Below, one piece after another: positions 38,462-50,827 of a DNA stretch of 64,000 bases. The first letter of the stretch is position 1. The number at the start of each line of letters is the position of its first letter. Under the pieces are notes generated by a model. It ran no database searches and was not told the origin of the DNA. It saw only the letters and a program-made list of their open reading frames with translations. A program made the position numbers and the translations under genes. The stretch comes from Beroe forskalii (Eukaryota > Ctenophora > Nuda > Beroida > Beroidae). Location of the stretch: contig WFMF01000016.1 in NCBI GenBank assembly GCA_011033025.1, positions 1 through 64,000 of the forward strand. Reading direction: 5' to 3'.

Positions 38462-40169
38462 TGGTATTTGACCATCTTTAATCTCATACACAATTGATCA
38501 ATATCAAATGTTAACAATTATTTCGCACACACTATTTCCCTCCGGTGCCCATTCCATAGTAACATAAATAAAAAGCATGAATTTTACAATAAAGTAAATA
38601 ATAAATTATTCAATGTGATGAATTAAATTCTTATTTCCGCAATGAAAAAATATCAAAATAATTGTTCAAAAACACTGACAAAAATGGCGTGTGGCGGAGG
38701 GTATGGCCATGGTAAATCCTGATCCTACAAAAGCGTGTGCAACATTACTTTCTTTAATAAAGAGCAATCAGCATAATGCCCTTCACCTAACCAGGTGCTC
38801 ACGCGCGCGCGCAGCCTACCTGTTCTGCGCGCCGCGCGCAGAACAAGGCACTGGTTAGGCCGACACATAATGCCCGGTTAATTCCGCATAAGTGTGCGTT
38901 GCGTTCGCCGCGCGCGCTGCTTGCCCTGGCCTCACCAGGACCCTGGTTTCGTGCGACGCGGACGCGCCGTGTAATGCAAGAGCCGCGCATTGCGAAGTTC
39001 TCGTAGGATGTTACCCTACCCTCGCGCGCGGCGCAACGTTCCACATTTGGACGTCACTTTGCAGCCATCCAGCCAAAAGAAATAAACGGGCAACGTCCGT
39101 CGACGCAGTTCGAACAGGAATATACTTGTTTAATAACCCTGTTGAATAAGATTGAATAATGTATACGATTGCAAAATATGTTAAAGAATATGATTTATTG
39201 TTTTTGTTTAAAAATATATATTCAATTCAACTCAATGTCATGTATCCATACACATTTTTATAAATAAGACTCTGTATTAAAAATTCATTTGTGGGTGGCA
39301 CTTCCAACAGTCAGAATGACAGTTTATTCCTTGAAAATTTTCGTTGCCATTAACTATTGCTATGTTAGATTTCAAGGATACTAAGATAGTATTTTAAAAG
39401 TTAGAAATATTTTGACGCCAGAAAATATTATCATTTCTTAATCATTGTAATTGTGATACACCTCTCACTGCATATGTTGGGTGCTTTCTCAACCTGTATT
39501 TTATAATATTGGACTCTCTTCGGAGATTTTAACCTTTCTTTCAAAGATAGTATACATTGTATGTGCTATAAAATTTGTGATTGAATTGAATTGTGGTAAC
39601 ACTGCGAGTTCAATTTCATCTTAATTTTTAAAAAATTTACCTTTTTATACAACCTTTTCTTGTATAAACCTTTTGAACAATTGGAGCCTTCTCAGCTATT
39701 TGTAATGAAATTATCCTTTAATTTTATTAAGTTCAGACCCAAAACTATTCACTATATTTTAATTGCTGTAAAATCTTATAATTGAACCGAATTGAACTAT
39801 ACTATCCTGAGCTGTCCTCTGTTTATGAACACACGACCAGTAAGTAGCTATGATTTCTGTACTATTTGTATAACTCTTGGAATATACCCACTAGCATAAT
39901 TTGATTCTATTCTTTTCACTTTGGTTACCCTTGATGAAGGCTTTTATCCCAAATTTCATCAATGTTTCATCTCAATGTTGTTGAGGGTCTGATTTTTCAG
40001 TAGTTGAATTGTTTCAAAGTTCAGTCATTGAGTCCATGCTTGGCATACCTTAAAATAATCTTTTTGGTGCATGTGCAGAATAAGTATTCAATATTGCCCT
40101 GGCATAACTAGATATTGTTGGATATAATGAGTTCAATTAATGCCATTATTTACTGCAAAACTAACTGAG
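38462..40169. other. Spacer upstream of vasa
   Basis: First 130 bp: right half of the dispersed repeat (see 27958). About 38790-39050 is strongly CG-rich with many GCGCGC runs and a hairpin CTGTTCTGCGCGC/GCGCGCAGAACA (38820-38845); it could be a CpG island. The remainder is AT-rich. No exon seen; the vasa promoter and 5' UTR presumably lie in the last kilobase. Confidence 0.5.
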
Positions 40170-43100
40170 ATGGGTTTTGGACGAGGACGAGGAGCCAGCG
40201 CAGCCAAGAAGGTGCAAGGTGATTTGTTCAAGTAAGTTCTAAATTGATAGCTAGTATCTAACATTTATTTATTTATTCGTCTTACAACTGCACAATTGAA
40301 GACTGAAAGATGTATGAACTTATCACTGATACTCCACAGTGCTATGGAGGTTTAATAGTAATAGATACATTATTGAAAAAATGTATATTGTAATTGTGCT
40401 GTAAAAAATTATATTCATTCATTCATTCAGTAGTATGATGGTTATGGTGGTTCTATTCCCATGATTTATTTTCAAAAACATCGACACAACACCAGGCGCA
40501 ACTGCTGCTCCAGCAGCTTTGTCAATGATAACTAATTAATTGTCTCCTGCCTAACCCTTCAACTCAGTTCAAACAGTGAAGGTCCTCTCTTAGCTCTGGT
40601 TGTAAAATTGCGTTGTTTGACATTAACTATATTATTTATCTTTGTTTACTTGAGTTTAATGATTCTGTGAACAGAATGGCTCCACAAATGTATTATCATT
40701 GTTTTGGTCACCAAATGTTGTTTGGCCACTAAATGTTGTGCTTTCAGTATTAACTTTTTAATAACTTAATATGTTCACATTTAGCTTCAGCTCCTGCTCA
40801 AACGAATGGATTTGGGTCAAGTAATGGACTCGGTCACAGTAATGGTGCCAGCTCATTTGGTGGAGGTGACGGAGGTTTGTTCTTCATGATATTTAAGTTC
40901 ATACAGCATCAAATTAATATTTCAATATAATATTACAATTTAACTGTTCAAGTAAATTATTCACTGTTCCATATATATCAACTCCCTATAATCTATCATT
41001 TTGAATGGTTACCTTTCAGGGGGTGACAATTCCTGCCGAATTTGTAGAGAAGATGGACACTTCGCCAGGGATTGCCCCAACAAAGGCCAAGGTAATTAAT
41101 TACTGGGCCGGCTGAAAAACTCCAATAATGCCACCTTGGCAAGGCAGTAAAACACCACTTTTATTTAGATCTGTCATCATGTTTAAGGGACTTCTGTGCT
41201 ACAAATGGTTAGGATCAGGTGCTGATCATTCCAACATTTACATTGCATCTATCATTATTACGCTATGAATGTTGAATTCTCAATAACTAACTTGACACTA
41301 ACCTCACACTGAACACAGGTGGAGACGGGTGCAGAGTTTGTGGTCAGGATGGGCACTTTGCCCGAGAATGTCCCAACAAAGGCGAAGAGAAGTGTTTCCG
41401 GTGCAACCAGACTGGGCACCGTGTAGCAGATTGCACTGAACCAGGTTTGTTTGTGTTTTGTCAAGCGGGAGACTTCATGAATAAGTCTCGTTACACGTAT
41501 CCCTCAACTGCGATAATTCTTATATGCATAATTATTCTGGGAGGCTTGGATAAATTGTTCTTTTCATGCGTGTCTTTTTTACTATCAAGTTGCCTACCCA
41601 CACCTGCGACCCTTTTATTATGTGCATCTCACGGAAGGGTTTTTGAGTGTAATATCCACGGACCATCACATCCCCATGGGAGGTGTGAGGGCAACTCTCA
41701 ACAGCGGAGTGTTCTGCTGGAACCCACCTGGCTGCACTGCTAGTCTGTGCTACAACCCCTTACCTGGGTGTAACCTGGTGCTGACGGTGTACGCTTCACC
41801 CAGAATCTTCTTGGTGAAGTCCCTAACTCCAGATTCTTATCGCTGAGCAGGTGTTCAGTGTAATTCGGGGACCCTAAGTTTGTCACACTTAACGAGTTAT
41901 CAGGTAGAGTTGGTGTGAAAAATTGAAGAAATATTACTTTTCCATGGAAACATTGCCCCCCCCCCCCCCCCCCCCGAATATTTCAACTGGTGAAGGTCAT
42001 GAACTTCCTGCGTATTATCATGACGTTGGGTACTTATTACATTAGTTAAACACTCAGCATTATTTAACCAATCAGCAACTTGAGTAGATGTTTTCTGTTT
42101 CAATTTCCGCTGGACGCATATTTATCTTTATATGTATTATGAAGTGTAACGAACCAGCCTTAGGGCTTTATCAAAGCGAACACCTGTCCTAACACCTGCC
42201 CAGTTGATTAATATCGACGCATGAATAATCCGCCGGTTACGTCATCTTTTGTAGCACGCGGCAGTGCTTGGTGACGTCAGTATTTGTTACTTTTTTTAAT
42301 TAGGTCTGCAGGTGGAATAGAATCCAGACGCTCTGCAAAAAGATTCCACATAATCTGATGCTAACAATATACCCAGAGACCAGAAAGGCGATAATTTGGC
42401 GTTATTCAATTTTAACGGTAGTCAATACTTGACCGTTCCCGTGATGAACTTATCACTGAAGCATTAAATTCCCCAATCCCCATTTACTAAATTTTCAATT
42501 TTATAAGATTTATAATTTTGAACTCAATTCATTTTTGGTATTCCCCGAGATTAAAGATACTAAGATATCCCCTCCAGTTAGATTTTATTCCCCTTTCATT
42601 ACTGTGACAGGTGTATGTCGAGACGATACGCTCAACGAAACCACTGTAACCTTTCTTCCACAGCAGTTGCCAGCAGTCACGTGATGTATTTGGGGAGATC
42701 CTCAAATGTATAGTTGATATAATGTCCAATGTCTGGTGACTTTTACGGTCTTGACAAATTACTGGACGCTATCCCCCCCCCCCATTATCTGTTTAACTGC
42801 CATAAACACTGCCAAATTAACAAAATCTTCTCGCCATGAGGTTTTGAATGTATAGTATTTGTAAGTGTTACATACACACCTCGATGCGAATGTATGGCAC
42901 TGTAAATCACAATCTCATGGGATGCTGAAGTGTAACCGACCTTGAATCTGATTAAGTGTTTAATGAAGATTTGGTAAATTAAATCGGAAACCCTCTTCGC
43001 GCCAATTAGCATCTAGATCTATTACATTGAGATTCCCTCCAAAAGTTAATTCAATCATCTAGAATGTACAACCAAAGAAAATCACCATAAACGGGTACAT

Positions 43101-46100
43101 TATTGAAAGATTAGATCTCAGAGCTACCTTTTATTTACATAAACGGTACATGGTGGGTTGTAGACCACGAATGTGCCCACTTCACTGCGTTGTGTAAACA
43201 AAGTACATTGAACTAAACGCCGCGCACGAGAAATAGGCGGTTCAACGTCATCAACTCACTATATCATGATATGATAATGGCGTCATCCTACCCGCCTATT
43301 TCTCGCGATTGGCGTATAGTACGGATTGATTTCATTTTAATTGATTGATTACATTTTGTTTGACCCATCACTTTCAGTGAGAAACAGGACAAGCATCGTT
43401 TATTAATTATTGCAAAGCAATAAAACGATGATGTTGTTTCTAAATCATTCATTCTATTGATTATTTATCTATCAACATTCATCACATTTCAATAAATTCT
43501 CGGGTTTACAGTTCTCACAAGTCACAATGCACAGGATTCACTTCTTTATCTATGTCGTGGAATCCTTTTAAACACTCCCTGCCACAGTTTAATGACGTGA
43601 AATGTAGTGTTACTAAACTTATTTCAGTTTACACCGTTTGTGTGTATGTCAACAAAATCTTGTTTTAACATGTGACATTTGACATGTACACAGTGTCTTA
43701 TCAATCATGTAACAAAAATAACTTGATAAACCTGATGACCTGATATTTGGTGTGACGTGTGGCGTGACAAATGTGTGAAAATTCGGTATTGATAATTTCG
43801 GCACATGGTACCTAGTACCAAGAGGTGCTAGGTAGGTCAACGTCAAGATAAAATCGTGCTATTTTGTAGTAGACGGACCCATGTACTGTGTTACGTATGA
43901 TGACATGTTGTAACTTTCGTGGATGGTAGGACAAAAGCCCACCCGGACATAACCCCACCTTAGAGCACAAATTGTCCGGGTGGGGTTTTGTCCGCGCACT
44001 TGTAACTTGCGTGGTACACAAATCCTTGCTCACGTGTGGTACTTTCTTGGTAATTAGTTGGTTATCTAAACTTTAAACAAAAGAATGCCGAAGTTGCCAC
44101 CCTCTAATTGTTTTCCTGATACAGAAGGTTGCGTTTGAACTGTAGGGGAGTGAGAGCAGCTGTAACTGTTTCATTGTCATGGACAAGGATAAAGAATGTA
44201 TAAATTTCAGGTTCCCTATTCGCTGAAATATCCTTGACTTCTTCACTATCTCGTATTATACAGCCAAGATTTCCATCATAGTAGCACCAATGAAACACCT
44301 TTTTATTAAGGGTAGAAAACTGACGTCACACTTAGTGCCCCACATGCCTGTACGTCTACATACTGTCTAAGTGCCACACTTGGTGCCTCTTACACGAGTA
44401 TACACATCCCACCACAATCACTGCCAATGTCCTTTACTGCCTTTCCGATTGCATTAAAGTCAGAATTCTCGATACACTTCTGCCCTCATATGATGTTCTG
44501 GAATTGCTTCTACCCTTGTAAGAAGTCATGATCGACTGCAAGCAGTCGACGACTGCTTGGGAATGACCCAAGTTCAGTGTATATTCCGTGATTTTATGTA
44601 ACGCGCGGCGATATATCGCCCATAACAATTGTACTTTTTTAGTATAGAACGACCAATTTTGCGCGCGAAATTGCGCGACTTCACCATCAAACACAAGTTG
44701 GCTGTCACACATGGATCACGAATGGAAGTCAGTATCAAACACGAAGGGAACTTAAAAACCTACGTATTTTAGTTTGTTCTAAGAATTTTTCGTATGATAA
44801 GAGCGAAATAACACCCTCACAGATACGAGAGGCGAAGACGGTACGCCAGCGCCAGTCACGTACGTTCCAACTTTCGATGAATCAGAATCTGGGCTGTTCG
44901 ATAGCACGCGGTTGACTGCCGGTATCAACTTCAAGAAGTATAAGGAGATTCCCGTGAAAGTTTCAGGACCCGGCTCCGAATTGGTAGGACTTTTCTGCAC
45001 ACGTTTTTTTTGAAATCACGTTGATGATATTTTGATTCTATAAAACTTTTGCGATGAAACGTGAATTAAGTACTACCAGGGAAGCTAATTTTCGCAACTT
45101 CTTCAGGTCAAAGCCATCAAATCCTTCTCTGAACTGAGCCTCGGTCAGCAGCTCCAGAAAAACATATCCCGGAGCGGCTACGACGAACCAACTCCCGTTC
45201 AGAAGTACGCTCTACCCATCATTGTTGGGGGCCAGGATGTCATGGCGTGTGCTCAGACTGGGTCTGGTAAAACAGCTGCCTTTGTCCTGCCCATGATCAA
45301 CGTCATCAACACTCGTGGGGTGTCCTCCTCAGAGTTCAGTTCTACTCAGACCCCGGATGCTATGGTCGTTACTCCGACCCGAGAACTGGCTATTCAGATA
45401 CACAAGGAAACGTCCAAGTTTTCCTTCGGAACGCTGGTGAAAGCTCAGATAGCGTACGGTGGGGCAGCAGTTCAGCATCAGAGGAATTGTATCAGGAGGG
45501 GATGCAACATCTTGATTGGTGGGTTTGAAATAGTTATTTGTATGCATTTTCATCCGTGGAAACCATCAACTTGTATCTGAAACGTTTACTGTCCTCTAAA
45601 TTTTCTATTCGATGATAAATTGCTCGATCCAGCCCTCCCTTCATTACACTCCATTGAAATTCATTACGCATCTCCGTTAAATTTCATTGAATCTCCTTTT
45701 TCCAGGTACTCCCGGCCGGCTGAAGCAGTTCATCAACGACGGCACAGTCTCCATGTCAAACATCAAGTTCTTTGTGCTGGACGAGGCTGATCGGATGTTG
45801 GACATGGGTTTCAGTGAGGAGATCAACTTCTTCGCTGGTGCTCCGGGCATGCCACCTAAGGAGCAACGACAAACTCTCTTGTTCAGGTGCCAGATTTCCC
45901 AAAATTACTCCACCCCGAGCAAGATCCGTGTTCACTGTTCAAGTTTAGCACCAATTTCTTAAACTTTTACTCGTTTCTTTCTCGTTAAAGGATTAAACGA
46001 CTGTTATATTTCAGTGCCACATTCCCTAACGAAGTCCAGACGGTTGCCAAGAAATTCCTCAAGGCAAACTACCAGTTCATCACGGTGGGCGTTGTCGGTG

Positions 46101-47718
46101 CTGCCCAGACCGATGTTACTCAGAAAGTTGAGAATGTGGACTTCAGACAGAAAACGACCCGGGTTAAGGAGCTCCTCTCTGAAATAGGTTTGTCTCGAAC
46201 TGTGGCTTTACTTTCAATCAAATCTGAAATCAGTTGGCTTCCTCTTCAATGATGTCCCATCCGGTTCTGTTCTCTCAGATCTTTTGTAGGAAAAATACTA
46301 GTGGATACAAACAGAGTATTGGTGTCAAACGTAACTCTAATAACCTTTCAGTTCCCGTCGGATCGAAGAACAAAGCCCTTGTTTTCGTGAAAACGAAGAA
46401 ACAAGCCGATTTCCTTGCCACCCTTCTCTCGCAAGACGACTTCGGGGCCACCTCCATCCATGGGGACCGGCAGCAGAGGGAACGTGAGGAGGCGCTGCGG
46501 GATTTCAGGACGGGATCGCATCCCATTCTCGTGGCCACCAGTGTAGCTGCCAGGGGGCTTGATATCCCGGGGGTGACTCATGTCATCAACTACGATATGC
46601 CCGACGAGATTCGTAGGGGTCCAAATTGCGTGATCCAAATTAATTGCCAAATTTCACAGATTGGTTATCTAATAATTTTCCTTGTGTTTTATGAAAATTC
46701 ATCTTCGTTATTGCAGTGTACTTGACTTGACGAATTTCTCCAGATTGATGAGTACGTGCATCGTATCGGTAGGACGGGACGAGCAGGCAATACTGGAACT
46801 TCCATTTCCTTCTTTGATTCCAGCAAGGACGCTGACCTGGCCAGAGCTCTTGTCAAGATCCTGAGTGATGCTCAGCAGGTAAAGCATTTTGATTGCTACT
46901 TTTCGTCCGTTCTCCCCTAAAACTGCAGTTCAAAAATTCTTTTGAATCACCATCTCCTCACTGATAACCATACTCCAGGATGTACCTGATTGGTTAGAAG
47001 GCGAGGCTAACGGAATGGGGGCTGCAGGATCTGGCGGCTGGAACACCCGGGGAGGAAGTGGCTTCGGGGGCACAGACGCCAGAGACGACAACTGGGGCAG
47101 GTAATGAATGAGGGAGAGGGTCGATAATCTGGGATTGTGTTAAGTTCAGGTTATACCTTACGAGAAATATAACGTGACAATCCCCATAAAGTTCCAATTT
47201 TACGTCATCATTGCCTGGTTTCAAAACCACATGAGCTTTATTGTTCTGTCATTCTGTGAAATACAATTCATCTAAGTATAGTAGTATTTAAACCTCCGTC
47301 CCGTGCACTTTCTTCCTGGGAGTTTGCAACACGACCCTTCAAATGCGAGGATGGGAGAAATCCATCTACATCAGGACAGTCATTTGAGTTGGAAGACAGG
47401 CTGTAATTCCACTGTCTAAGCAGCTCCACACACCACCATCATCTTTCTCATCCACCCTCAGCCCTCACCCCCTCCGCCCCAGTGGCGGTCAGAGGCAGGC
47501 ACAGCCCCACTCCGGGGCTATCCTCCTGCGGACCTTCGGGTCCGGCCTCTCTTTTGATGAAGCAGCTCCATCTACCTGATGTGACTCGGATGGCTGCAGT
47601 CTTTAAAAATTAATCTCCTTTCTATCCTCTAAACAACCCTCTGTATTTCAGTAACAAAACTAATGATGATGCTGGTTGGAACGTTAACTCGGGCCCTGCC
47701 AGCGATGAACTTTGGTAA
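40170..47718 (+). CDS. DDX4: Vasa-type DEAD-box RNA helicase, 12 exons
   Basis: Germline/stem-cell RNA helicase. Exons: 40170-40218, 40785-40874, 41020-41091, 41319-41444, 44823-44983, 45107-45518, 45706-45886, 46015-46187, 46352-46608, 46744-46878, 46979-47100, 47652-47718, giving 614 residues. N-terminus: RG motif (GFGRGRG), Ser/Gly/Asn-rich segment, then three CCHC zinc knuckles ([42 protein letters not shown]). The helicase core has all motifs: Q motif [19 protein letters not shown], Ia PTRELA, GG, Ib [25 protein letters not shown] and [10 protein letters not shown]. The C-terminus is Gly/Asp/Trp-rich and ends in DELW, like the vasa acidic-Trp end. The zinc knuckles and C-terminus favour vasa over PL10/DDX3. 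The exon 9 to 10 junction lacks a GT donor: continuity of DMPDE-IDEYVHR requires an intron starting ATTCGTAG at 46609. Confidence 0.95.
41952..41977. repeat. Poly-C run in vasa intron 4
   Basis: About 20 consecutive C residues from roughly 41956. The 3.4-kb intron 4 (41445-44822) otherwise holds unassigned open frames, AT-rich sequence and the two palindromic elements listed next. Confidence 0.8.
43219..43316. mobile_element. Palindromic element, 'GCGAGAAATAGGCGG' family, complete copy
   Basis: Left arm CGAGAAATAGGCGGTTCAAC, right arm CCCGCCTATTTCTCGCG. The middle ATCATGATATGATAATG is also semi-palindromic. Diverged relatives: 4216-4300, 52045-52075 (one arm) and 59903-59995. It lies in vasa intron 4. 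Confidence 0.75.
43928..44000. repeat. Inverted repeat in vasa intron 4
   Basis: GGACAAAAGCCCACCCGGACA faces its near complement TGTCCGGGTGGGGTTTTGTCC across about 23 bases. The flanks share GTAACTT[TG]CGTGG, so the element may be slightly longer. Confidence 0.6.
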
Positions 47719-47840
47719 AGCCTCTTCGCACCAACTCATGATATCACGCATGACGTGATGAAACATTTTTGGAATCTTCTTCATTGCTCCTCTTTCAATT
47801 GGTTCAAATTCGTTCTCTAAATTGTTTCTACTCCGTAATA

Positions 47841-47905
47841 CCGTGGTGTCCCCCGCTAGTTTGCCGTAAAACGCGGCGTGAACTAGCTCGGAACACCACA
47901 GTTGT
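47841..47905. mobile_element. Short palindromic element related to 38308-38461
   Basis: TACCGTGGTGT at the left and ACACCACAGT at the right, with inner complementary arms GCTAGTTTGCCG and CGGCGTGAACTAGC around TAAAACG. Same termini as the 154-bp palindrome but a different interior. Confidence 0.6.
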
Positions 47906-48896
47906 ATTCATATATTGGACATGTCTTGTTTGCTTACTTATTTAATCAACGTTCAGTAGTGATACGATATCCGATATAATGACTGTTTGATCTGCTGATT
48001 TGCGTTGCAATTTGGCGCCCCGTTCCCCCCTCTTCAATCGTGCGACCCTTCCACCGTTGTCGGTGGTAGGGTCGAGACACGGTTCACCCTGATATCAGAT
48101 ATTGATCCCATTATCTCACCCTTGGGACTCTACGGAGTCCTGGATATGTTGGTGATCGTTATGGACGCGATGTTACCATTATATTATGCTCCATGCACAA
48201 TCAATCTGCGGTTTAGAGAGAATGATGACATTTCATGGTTTAGAGTATAGAGAATTGGCGATAATTTACGTCGAACCGCTTATGGATTGTGCGTGGTGTA
48301 TGATTACAGAACGTCGACTTTTTGTTGTCTTCACTGGATGTGAAGAAGAGAGTCGACATAGTAGTACGGATGGAGATTTGACAGCCATGTGTGCTGCTAG
48401 GTGGGTTGGGATGAAGATCAGTGTTCAGGCAGAAGTGTGTCCCACGATAGATAGGAGATTGTACTTTCCACATTTTTGTGATACTTCTTTGTCCAGCGTG
48501 CATTAAATGGTGAAAGTGCTTTCATTTCACGCTGCGCGCGTATCACAAAATTTGTGAAAATGCACGTTGGTATCTTGCTTCTGTTTCTGTCCAAAACTGG
48601 GCAGTTATGAAGCAAGCTGGGGAACAAAATGATTGCTTCTGCGAATAGCACTGATGTTATAAAACATAACTTGGTCATCTTGATCATATCATATGTATTT
48701 TTATTTCAAAATAGTATTTGAATACCAGTGTTTAATCTAAATTTACCTTATGGAGTAATTTATTTTGATTTTTAAATGGCAGCAATTATAATTTAATTCT
48801 GTACAATGAGAAACTTTTGCATAATCGTCGTCCACCGTTCAATCAAACCCAAATCTAAATACCTATTGTAATCTTAATTTTAAGAAGCTGTAACAA

Positions 48897-49083
48897 CGCA
48901 AATGTGTGGCGTGTGCAGATCGCTCGAAAAGGAGTACTCGATAACTTTTTATATACTAACGATAGCGCGCTCTACTCTGCACAACTGTAACATACTGTTG
49001 TGTAGAGAAACGAACCCAATCATTAGTATCTTAAGTAAAATATCAAACACTCCTTTTCGAGTGATCTGCACACATGTGCGTTA
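48897..49083. mobile_element. Palindromic MITE, 'ACGCATATGTGTGCAGAT' family
   Basis: Left end ACGCAAATGTGTGGCGTGTG then CAGATCGCTCGAAAAGGAGT; right end ACTCCTTTTCGAGTGATCTG then CACACATGTGCGT. A central hairpin TAACATACTGTT is weak. The interior GATAACTTT and CTCTACTC recur in the partial copy at 61711-61800. Confidence 0.7.
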
Positions 49084-49477
49084 TACCATCAGGATTCTTC
49101 TATGATTTCATTTTGGTTTCACCATTGAGATTACCAGTTTACTATGAAAAGTATATTCAATGATTGGTAAAATTATCAATCATTGAACGTAATATTAATA
49201 TTGTTCGTTTTGTTGTAGCAATTCAATATTTTCTGTGCTCCCGGGCGCATCAATTTTTATATAATTTTAATTTCAGACCAAGTTTTTCTTACATTTGTTT
49301 TCTGCTGCAACCGTCGAAAAATTGGTCACTTCGTCATCGTGTCGCTAACTCTAATTCAAGTCAGAAATACATGACGAATGGACTACCAGCACCATCGCAG
49401 TTCCAGAGGGTATCGTTACCGGGCCATAAGCCTGTGCCAAAAAGGAGCACGTGAATTTCTCGGTCTCCGGAACGGGA

Positions 49478-50645
49478 AAGAAGCGCGTGCTTTTTCTCCG
49501 GAAAGAAGCGCGTGCTTTTTCTTCGGAAAGAAGCGCGTGCTTTTTCTTCGGAAAGAAGCGCGTGCTTTTCTCCGGAGAAAGCGCGCCGCGTGCTTTTCTC
49601 CGGAAAAAGTGCGCAGCGTGCTTTTCTCCGGAAAAAGCGTGCCGCGTGCTTTTCTCCGGAAAAAGTGCGCAGCGTGCTTTTCTCCGGAAAAAAAGCGCGC
49701 CGCGTGCTTTTCTCCGGAAAAAGTGCGCAGCGTGCTTTTCTCCGGAAAAAAAGCGCGCCGCGTGCTTTTCTCCGGAAAAAGTGCGCAGCGTGCTTTTCTT
49801 CGAAAAAAAAGCGCGCCGCGTGCTTTTGTCCGGAAAAAGGCGAGCCGAGTGCTTTTCTCCGGAAGAAATCGAAATGCGCGCCGCGTGCTTTTCTCCGGAA
49901 AAAAGCGCGCCGCGTGCTTTTCTCCGGAAAGAAGCACGCACTTTTCACCGAAAAGAAGCACGCACTTTTCACCGAAAAGAAGCACGCGCTTTTCTCCGAA
50001 AAGAAGCACGCACTTTTTTTTACCGAAAAGAAGCACGCACTTTTCACCGAAAAGAAGCACGCGCTTTTCTCCGAAAAGAAGCACGCGCTTTTCTCCGAAA
50101 AGAAGCACGGGCTTTTCTCCGAAAAGAAGCACGCACTTTTCACCGAAAAGAAGCACGCGCTTTTCTCCGAAAAGAAGCACGCGCTTTTCTCCGAAAAGAA
50201 GCACATGCTTTTCTCCGGAAAGAAGCGCGTTTTCTCCGGAAAGAAGCACGGGCTTTTCTCCGAAAAGAAGCACGCACTTTTCTCCGAAAAGAAGCACGCG
50301 CTTTTCTCCGAAAAGAAGCACGCGCTTTTCTCCGAAAAGAAGCACGCGCTTTTCTCCGAAAAGAAGCACGCGCTTTTCTCCGAAAAGAAGCACATGCTTT
50401 TCTCCGGAAAGAAGCACGCGCTTTTCTCCGAAAAGAAGCACGCGCTTTTCTCCGAAAAGAAGCACGCGCTTTTCTCCGAAAAGAAGCACGCGCTTTTCAC
50501 CGAAAAGAAGCACGCACTTTTCTCGGAAAAGAAGCACGCACTTTTCTCGGAAAAGAAGCACGCACTGTTCTCGGAAAAGAAGCACGCACTTTTCTCGGAA
50601 AAGAAGCACGCGCTTTTCTCCGAAAAGAAGGGCGTGCTTTTCTTC
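49478..50645. repeat. Large minisatellite, 24-31 bp units, open in several frames
   Basis: Two sections. 49478-49920: units of 25-31 bp built on GCGTGCTTTTTCTCCGGAAA with GCGCGCCGC or GTGCGCAGC variants. 49921-50645: about 30 units of 24 bp, core GAAAAGAAGCACGCGCTTTT plus CTCC, CACC or CTCG. Because the main unit is a multiple of three and lacks stops, frames of 390-434 codons run through on both strands. They have no upstream coding context and repeat trivial peptides (for example KKHALFSE), so I treat them as non-coding. Confidence 0.9.
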
Positions 50646-50827
50646 AAAAAGACACGACAAAGACTAGAAGTAGAAGTAGAACAATAAAAATATCAACAAC
50701 TATAAGCAAATTAAAACACAAAAAATTCTGGTATGATATAACAAATAACTATTAACTGCAATTATATGGAAAATCTGAGCAGGGTTCAACTACAAAATTC
50801 AAATTCGTTGAACTTGATCCCACTTTT

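Larger units (their letters stand above)
47719..49477. other. Vasa 3' region and spacer
   Basis: Holds two palindromic elements (47841-47905 and 48897-49083). The open frames at 48005-48510 have no similarity and overlap on both strands, so I do not call them. No further gene seen. Confidence 0.5.

Noticed and set aside
40496-40540. Possible extra vasa exon after an acceptor near 40496
   Set aside because: Wrong phase and quick stop; exon 1 ending at 40218 joins 40785 in phase without it.
48005-48510. Overlapping 81-106 codon frames on both strands downstream of vasa
   Set aside because: No recognisable similarity and mutually overlapping; likely chance.
49351-50755. Several 196-434 codon frames on both strands
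   Set aside because: Created by the 24-bp minisatellite, which has no stops; simultaneous openness on both strands is expected from the repeat, not from genes.
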